Below are positions 24,316-28,672 of a stretch of DNA of 28,672 nt, one piece after another. The notes beneath the pieces were generated by a model, which worked only from the letters and a program-made list of their open reading frames with translations, had not been told where the DNA came from and made no database searches. Each line of letters starts with the position of its first letter. Position 1 is the stretch's first letter. Position numbers and translations under genes: made by a program. The DNA comes from Streptomyces sp. NRRL S-340 (GTDB lineage: Bacteria > Actinomycetota > Actinomycetes > Streptomycetales > Streptomycetaceae), in NCBI RefSeq assembly GCF_000720185.1, contig NZ_JOIY01000070.1, positions 1-28,672 of the forward strand, written 5' to 3'.

Positions 24316-25212
24316 ATGGCCGACAGCATGAAGAAGAACGTGGCCGCCGAGGTGCGGGAGTTCCTGAGCTCCCGCCGGGCACGCATCACACCGCAGCAGG
24401 CCGGGCTCCCGGTCTACGGGGACAAGCGCCGCGTCACAGGGCTGCGCCGCGAGGAGGTCGCCCTGCTCGCGGGCATGAGCGTCGACTACTACGTGCGGTT
24501 GGAGCGCGGAAACCTCTCCGGCGCCTCGGACTCCGTGCTCGAAGCCCTCGCGCACGCCCTGCAGCTCGACGAGGCCGAGCGCACCCACCTCTACGACCTG
24601 GCCCGCGCGGCTACACCGTCGGGACGGCGGCCGCCGACGACCTCGTCGCGGGTACGGCCGACGATCATGCGTCTGCTGGACTCCATGACCGACGTGCCGG
24701 CCTACGTCCGCAACGGCCGCTTCGACATCCTGGCCGCCAACACGCTCGGCCGGGCCCTGTACGCGCCGGTCTTCGACTCACCGCTCTTCGCGCAGCGCGG
24801 GCCGGTCAACAGCGCCCGCTTCATGTTCCTCGATCCAGCGAGCAAGGAGTTCTGGGCCGACTGGGAGAAGGGGGCGAACGACGCCGTCGCCTTCCTGCGC
24901 ACCGAGACGGGCCGGGCACCGCACGACAAGGCTCTGACTGATCTGATCGGCGAGCTGACCACGCGGAGCGAAGACTTCGCACAGCGTTGGGCCCGGCACG
25001 ACGTCAAGTTCCACCGCTCCGGCGTGAAGAACCTGCACCACCCTCTCGTCGGTGATCTCTCGCTGCCCTACGAGGCGATGGACCTGCCATCCGATCCCGG
25101 CCTGCGCCTGAACTTCTACACCCCCGAACCCGACTCCCCGGAGCGGGCGGCCCTCGGCCTCCTCGCCAGCTGGGCGAGCACCGCCACCGCCGTCCCCACG
25201 GCGAACGAATGA
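24316..25212 (+). CDS. XRE-family regulator with MmyB-like ligand-binding domain
   Basis: The 298-residue protein has an N-terminal helix-turn-helix ([20 protein letters not shown], then [20 protein letters not shown]) in the form typical of actinomycete MmyB-type regulators. The C-terminal MmyB domain follows (from about 110, with [40 protein letters not shown], and [20 protein letters not shown]). Such proteins commonly lie beside oxidoreductase genes and repress them until a ligand binds; the ligand is unknown. The ATG at 24316 has AGGA about eight bases upstream. It precedes an aldo/keto reductase by 28 bases on the same strand and is divergent from the exporter-reductase operon, so it probably controls both. 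Confidence 0.88.
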   Translation: MADSMKKNVAAEVREFLSSRRARITPQQAGLPVYGDKRRVTGLRREEVALLAGMSVDYYVRLERGNLSGASDSVLEALAHALQLDEAERTHLYDLARAATPSGRRPPTTSSRVRPTIMRLLDSMTDVPAYVRNGRFDILAANTLGRALYAPVFDSPLFAQRGPVNSARFMFLDPASKEFWADWEKGANDAVAFLRTETGRAPHDKALTDLIGELTTRSEDFAQRWARHDVKFHRSGVKNLHHPLVGDLSLPYEAMDLPSDPGLRLNFYTPEPDSPERAALGLLASWASTATAVPTANE

Positions 25213-25240
25213 CCCCTCACGATTCGAGGAGAACCCTTTT

Positions 25241-26260
25241 ATGCAGTACCGACCGCTCGGCCGCACCGGCGTCCAGGTCAGCCCCCTGTGCCTGGGCGCG
25301 ATGATGTTCGGCCCCTGGGGCAACGAGGACGAGGCCGACTCGATCCGCATCATCCACCGTGCACTCGACGCGGGCGTCAATTTCGTCGACACCGCCGACG
25401 TCTACTCCGCCGGCGTCTCGGAGGAGATCGTCGGCAAGGCCCTCAAGGGCCGCCGCGAGGACGTGTTCCTGGCGACCAAGTTCTTCATGCCGATGGACCA
25501 GGACGACCCCAACCAGCGCGGCGGCTCCCGCCACTGGATCATGCGCGCGGTCGAGAACTCGCTGCGGCGCCTGGGCACCGATCACATCGACCTGTACCAG
25601 GTGCACCGTCCCAGCCCGGACACGGACGTCGCGGAGACCCTCGGCGCCCTGACCGACCTGGTCCGCCAGGGCAAGGTCCGCTGCATCGGCTCCTCCTCCT
25701 ACTCCGGCTCCCAGATCGTCGAAGCCCAGTGGACCTCCCGGGAGCGGCACCTTGAGCGGTTCGTGACCGAGCAGCCGCCGTACTCGATCCTCGTCCGCGG
25801 TATCGAGGAGGACGTGCTGCCCACCGTGCGCCGCCACGGAATGGGCACCCTCACCTACAGTCCGCTCGCCGGCGGCTGGCTCTCCGGCCGCTACCGCAAG
25901 GACGCTTCCGAGGGGCCGGCCTCGGCGGCCCGCCCGCAGGCCCGCTTCGACATGAGCACCCCCGCCAACCAGCGCAAGCTCGACGCCGTCGAACAGCTCG
26001 GGCTTCTGGCCGAGAAGGCCGGCCTCACGCTCATCGAGCTGGCCGTCGCCTTCGTCATCCGCCACCCCGGCGTCACCTCGGCGATCATCGGGCCGCGCAC
26101 CATGGAGCAACTGGAGGCGTTCCTGCCCGCCGCCGACATCACGCTCTCCTCCGACGTGCTCGACGCCGTCGATCAGATCGTCGCTCCCGGCGTCACCGTC
26201 AATCCGGTCGACAACAGCTACGGAGACTTCGAGCTGCGGGCCGACCAACGGCGCCGCTGA
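25241..26260 (+). CDS. Aldo/keto reductase (Tas/YajO-like)
   Basis: The 339-residue product starts [20 protein letters not shown], typical of the Tas/YajO group. Catalytic Asp and Tyr lie in [12 protein letters not shown] (about 49-60), Lys in LATKFFMP and His in [10 protein letters not shown], with the NADP-binding block [20 protein letters not shown] near the C-terminus. It should be a cytoplasmic NADPH-dependent carbonyl reductase of unknown substrate. The ATG at 25241 has GAGGAGAA eight bases upstream. It is 28 bases after the XRE regulator and probably co-transcribed with it. It is followed by an 11-base-pair hairpin. Confidence 0.9.
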   Translation: MQYRPLGRTGVQVSPLCLGAMMFGPWGNEDEADSIRIIHRALDAGVNFVDTADVYSAGVSEEIVGKALKGRREDVFLATKFFMPMDQDDPNQRGGSRHWIMRAVENSLRRLGTDHIDLYQVHRPSPDTDVAETLGALTDLVRQGKVRCIGSSSYSGSQIVEAQWTSRERHLERFVTEQPPYSILVRGIEEDVLPTVRRHGMGTLTYSPLAGGWLSGRYRKDASEGPASAARPQARFDMSTPANQRKLDAVEQLGLLAEKAGLTLIELAVAFVIRHPGVTSAIIGPRTMEQLEAFLPAADITLSSDVLDAVDQIVAPGVTVNPVDNSYGDFELRADQRRR

Positions 26261-26288
26261 GGCACCCAGGCTCGGACCGGCTCGGACA

Positions 26289-26323
26289 GTCTCCGCCGGC
26301 CGAGCTGGGGCACCGGCGGAGAC
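26289..26323. terminator. Terminator hairpin between convergent genes
   Basis: GTCTCCGCCGG (26289-26299) and CCGGCGGAGAC (26313-26323) form a perfect 11-base-pair stem with a 13-base loop, 29 bases after the reductase stop. There is no T tract. Confidence 0.75.
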
Positions 26324-26570
26324 CGCATCTCGCTGCATGCCGGCAGGTTCATTACTGCCGTCCGGAGTGACGCTCGTTTGACGCTCCACCCGTCCGATCC
26401 TTGAGCAAGAGTCACCAAACGGGGTCTGACCTGCTACTTTATCGGTTTCTCTCAGGGTGACGTGTTTCCGATGACGCACCACGTGGAGTGCGTGGCGATT
26501 CTGGAGCCTGCCGAGAAGGGTCGCTGACCTGCGGTAGTCCCTGTGCGGGACGGCACCGGTCGACGTGGGG

Positions 26571-27536
26571 TCAGCGGTCGGACGCTGGTGCCGGTGTCCT
26601 TTGCAGAACGGCGCAGGCCGCGCTGCGGACGGCGTTGATCGTGGGCATCGTGCGGTTCTTGGCCATCCAGGCCAGAGCGGCGGTGCTGGGTGGCACGTCC
26701 GACACTTCTACGTAGCGCACGCCGGGGCGGGGGAAGAAGTCGCGCGCGGCGGCGGGCAGGAAGGCGATGGCTTCGCGGTGGGCGACGGCCAGGAACAGTG
26801 CCTCGACATCGTGGACGACCGGCCCGTAGCGCACGGGTGTGCCGTCCGGGCGAGGGTCGACGGCCCAGAAGTTCCACCAGGTCCGGGGGCATTCGGGCGG
26901 GACGTCGACGACGGGGCGCCCGGCCAGTTCGGCCACGGTGACGCTGGTCCGGTCGGCGAGTGGGTCATCGGCAGGCAGGCAGGCCACCCGTGGCTCGGTG
27001 GCGAGCGTCAGGGTCTCGATGCCCGGCGGCATGGGGGAGACGAGGAAGACCACGTCGACCTCGCCCCGGGTCAGTGCCAGGACGTGGTGTGCGATGTCGA
27101 GACTGCACACATCGAGTCTGAGATCGGGGTTGCGCGTACGGAGTTCCGCCAGAATGGCTCGTGTGTAGGGCTGTTGGGCCTCCGCCCCGATGGAGCCGAT
27201 CGCCAGCCGGCCCTGGGTGCACCGGACCTGGCTCTGCGCGACGTGGCGTATACGGTCCACCGACTCCACCGCCGTCCGTGCCTCCGGCAGCAGTGCCCGG
27301 CCTGCCGGCGTGAGCTCCACCCGGCGGCTCGAACGAGCTACCAGCTCCACTCCGAGACGCCGTTCGAGAGCGCGGATCTGGCGGCTCAGCGCGGGCTGGC
27401 TGATGAACATGCGCTGCGCGGTGTTCCCGAAGTGCAACTCGTCGGCCAGCGCTACGAACAGACGTAACTGATGCACGCTCGGTTCACGGGAGGAACCGGC
27501 CCCCGAGCCCTCGCTGCCCTCTGCAGGGGTATCCAT
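26571..27536 (-). CDS. LysR-family transcriptional regulator
   Basis: The 321-residue product has the LysR helix-turn-helix at about residues 22-80 (VHQLRLFVALADELHFGNTA, then QRMFISQPALSRQIRALERR and LTPAGRALLPEA). A two-lobe effector domain follows (GRLAIGSIGAEAQQPYTRAI to VSDVPPSTAALAWMAKN). The ATG at 27536 (MDTPAEGSEG) is preferred over a much longer open frame whose extra 127 residues are compositional shadow. There is no Shine-Dalgarno sequence; TAACGT seven bases upstream could be a leaderless -10 box. The divergent neighbour is a secreted NlpC/P60-like protein, about 400 bases away, which may be a target. Lobe-binding residues cannot be assigned, so the inducer is unknown. Confidence 0.88.
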   Translation of the reverse strand: MDTPAEGSEGSGAGSSREPSVHQLRLFVALADELHFGNTAQRMFISQPALSRQIRALERRLGVELVARSSRRVELTPAGRALLPEARTAVESVDRIRHVAQSQVRCTQGRLAIGSIGAEAQQPYTRAILAELRTRNPDLRLDVCSLDIAHHVLALTRGEVDVVFLVSPMPPGIETLTLATEPRVACLPADDPLADRTSVTVAELAGRPVVDVPPECPRTWWNFWAVDPRPDGTPVRYGPVVHDVEALFLAVAHREAIAFLPAAARDFFPRPGVRYVEVSDVPPSTAALAWMAKNRTMPTINAVRSAACAVLQRTPAPASDR

Positions 27537-27940
27537 ACCCAACACGTTATCAATCCTGCCCCGTTCGGCATCAGCTCTCTCTTTACCCCGCTCGGTGTGC
27601 CCGGACAGGATGGGTCCAGACCACTTCATCGCCGCGCTCCGCAGCAGCAATTGCGGCGTCATCTCACCGGGGGAAGTAATGCCGCACCTCTTCCGGGTGC
27701 CGGACAAACACATCGTCAGTGATGCCGATCCTGTCGGATCCTGCCCGACTCCCGTCCGCCGGTCCGCCTGTCCGCCTGGCAGTGCTTTGCCGGGCGGTGC
27801 CGTCGGGCTGCTCCGGGGTGCCGACGGCGGATGAAGCAGCGACTGGTTGAGGGGAACCGGGCAGGCCCGCCGTTCGACGGACCGCTGTCCCGCTTTCGAC
27901 CAGATCAAGACGACCACTCGAAAACAAGGGGGGACTAGTG
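27537..27940. other. Divergent intergenic region, LysR and secreted-protein genes
   Basis: No gene is supported here. The stretch nearest the LysR gene is locally A+T-richer and probably contains its promoter, and an AAGGGGGG just before 27934 is the ribosome binding site of the secreted-protein gene. Confidence 0.4.
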
Positions 27941-28672
27941 ATGGCGAGAAGCAGCTTGCGAGAAAGACGCTTTGTCGTCCTTCTCGGTATCACGTTCGCG
28001 GTGCTCTTCAACCTTCAGGCACCCGCAACGGCAGCACCCGGTTTGCCACCGGGGCGGGGAACCAGTTCCGTCCTGACCGCCAGCCAGGTAGCGGCAAACA
28101 GTGCGCCCAGCACTCGGTCCCAAGTCCTGGCCAGGGCCAAGACGTGGGTGGACGCAGCCGTCCCGTATGACAACTACAGCTATCGGGACGGATACCGGAA
28201 GGACTGCTCGGGGTTCGTCAGCTTCGCCTGGTCGGCCGGCACCAGCTATACCACGCAGTCACTGCCGCAGATCAGCCACAGAATCACGAAGGACGAGCTT
28301 CTCTCCGGCGACATCCTGCTGTGGCAGAGTCCCAACTGGCCCGACGAGATGGGCCACGTGCGCATCTTCGGCGGTTGGCTGGACAACGCGCACGCGCGGT
28401 ACTGGGTGTACGAACAAACGCCACCCCACACGATGCGCAGTGAGTACGCATGGTCCAGTACGAGTGCGAAGTACCTGCCGTATCGGTACAACAACATTCT
28501 GGGTGATTCGCCATCCGGTGACCGGTTGGTGGCGGCGTCGGATGCTGATGGGCGGATGGAGGTGTTCGCCGGCGGGGATGACGGTGTCTGGCACAGCTAT
28601 CAGACGTCGCAGAACGGTGGTTGGGCTTCGTGGGAGTTCTGGGGTGGTCCGAAGCGGGCGAATCTGGCGTCG
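27941..28672 (+). CDS. Secreted NlpC/P60-like protein with lectin-like C-terminal region (partial)
   Basis: From an ATG at 27941 (AAGGGGGG about seven bases upstream; a GTG one codon earlier is possible) the frame stays open for 244 codons to the window edge. The N-terminus has a signal peptide: RSSLRERRFV, a hydrophobic core LLGITFAVLF and a likely cleavage after ATA-A-PG near residue 32. The next domain has DCSGFVSFAW with a nucleophile-type cysteine and MGHVRIFGG with the matching histidine, the NlpC/P60 or CHAP pattern of peptidoglycan hydrolases. The C-terminal part begins a GDRLVAASDADGRMEVFAGG, DDGVWHSYQTSQNGGWASWE repeat typical of PLL-like or tectonin-like beta-propeller lectins. It is probably exported and acts on cell walls or binds glycans. 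It is divergent from a LysR regulator. Confidence 0.85.
   Translation, partial: MARSSLRERRFVVLLGITFAVLFNLQAPATAAPGLPPGRGTSSVLTASQVAANSAPSTRSQVLARAKTWVDAAVPYDNYSYRDGYRKDCSGFVSFAWSAGTSYTTQSLPQISHRITKDELLSGDILLWQSPNWPDEMGHVRIFGGWLDNAHARYWVYEQTPPHTMRSEYAWSSTSAKYLPYRYNNILGDSPSGDRLVAASDADGRMEVFAGGDDGVWHSYQTSQNGGWASWEFWGGPKRANLAS

Noticed and set aside
26471..26527. 18-residue peptide MTHHVECVAILEPAEKGR on the plus strand
   Set aside because: It has no ribosome binding site or family match; the frame upstream closes quickly, so chance is likely.
27664..28011. 115-codon minus-strand frame ending in FVRHPEEVRHYFPR
   Set aside because: It is mostly antisense to the secreted-protein start and upstream region, with no start signal or family match.

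Overview
The window is high-G+C DNA with strong G/C third-position bias, GTG starts, many small regulators and typical actinomycete families (GAF-ANTAR, SpoIIE-type phosphatase, HATPase_c_2 anti-sigma-like ATPase, LUD, DUF2267, MmyB-type XRE regulators). It most likely comes from a Streptomyces chromosome, probably a variable arm, because it is full of broken genes and insertion-sequence debris. I see no rRNA or tRNA genes.

Layout. 1-2040: end of a hypothetical gene, a winged-helix regulator, an RsbW-like ATPase and a VOC protein. 2047-3024: a frameshifted IS5-type transposase against the C-terminal stub of a LysR regulator. 3052-4756: a LUD protein divergent from an ECF41/SigJ-like sigma gene broken by an apparent 11-nt deletion. 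4898-8072: a MerR gene whose 3' end is fused to foreign sequence, then an FAD monooxygenase and its divergent TetR regulator, which share a 46-bp promoter. 8236-11868: an acetyltransferase remnant, a membrane-anchored methyltransferase with a small membrane protein, and a divergent NarL-type two-component system. 12316-15650: a GAF-ANTAR regulator, a frameshifted DUF2267 gene and a PAS-GAF-SpoIIE phosphatase.

15770-16560: two opposed IS5 transposase remnants, then a DUF6896 gene. 17044-17133: a two-repeat, one-spacer CRISPR relic with type I-E dimensions and no cas genes in the window. 17152-18896: a TetR regulator and a divergent aldo/keto reductase with two matching operators between them. 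19016-20659: another transposase remnant, a VOC protein, and a TA-flanked element with 12-bp inverted ends that encloses half a transposase plus an unrelated membrane/coiled-coil gene. 20956-26260: a broken zinc alcohol dehydrogenase, an aldo/keto reductase and a frameshifted MFS exporter in one operon, divergent from an XRE/MmyB regulator and a further aldo/keto reductase. 26571-28672: a LysR regulator and the start of a secreted NlpC/P60-like protein with a lectin-like C-terminal region.

Two themes recur. First, regulator-enzyme pairs sit on divergent promoters (FAD monooxygenase/TetR, AKR/TetR, MFS-AKR-ADH/XRE-AKR) and look like chemical-stress or detoxification modules. Second, at least five degraded IS5-type transposase pieces lie beside truncated or frameshifted genes. 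The least ordinary items are the CRISPR relic and the IS-bounded passenger gene.
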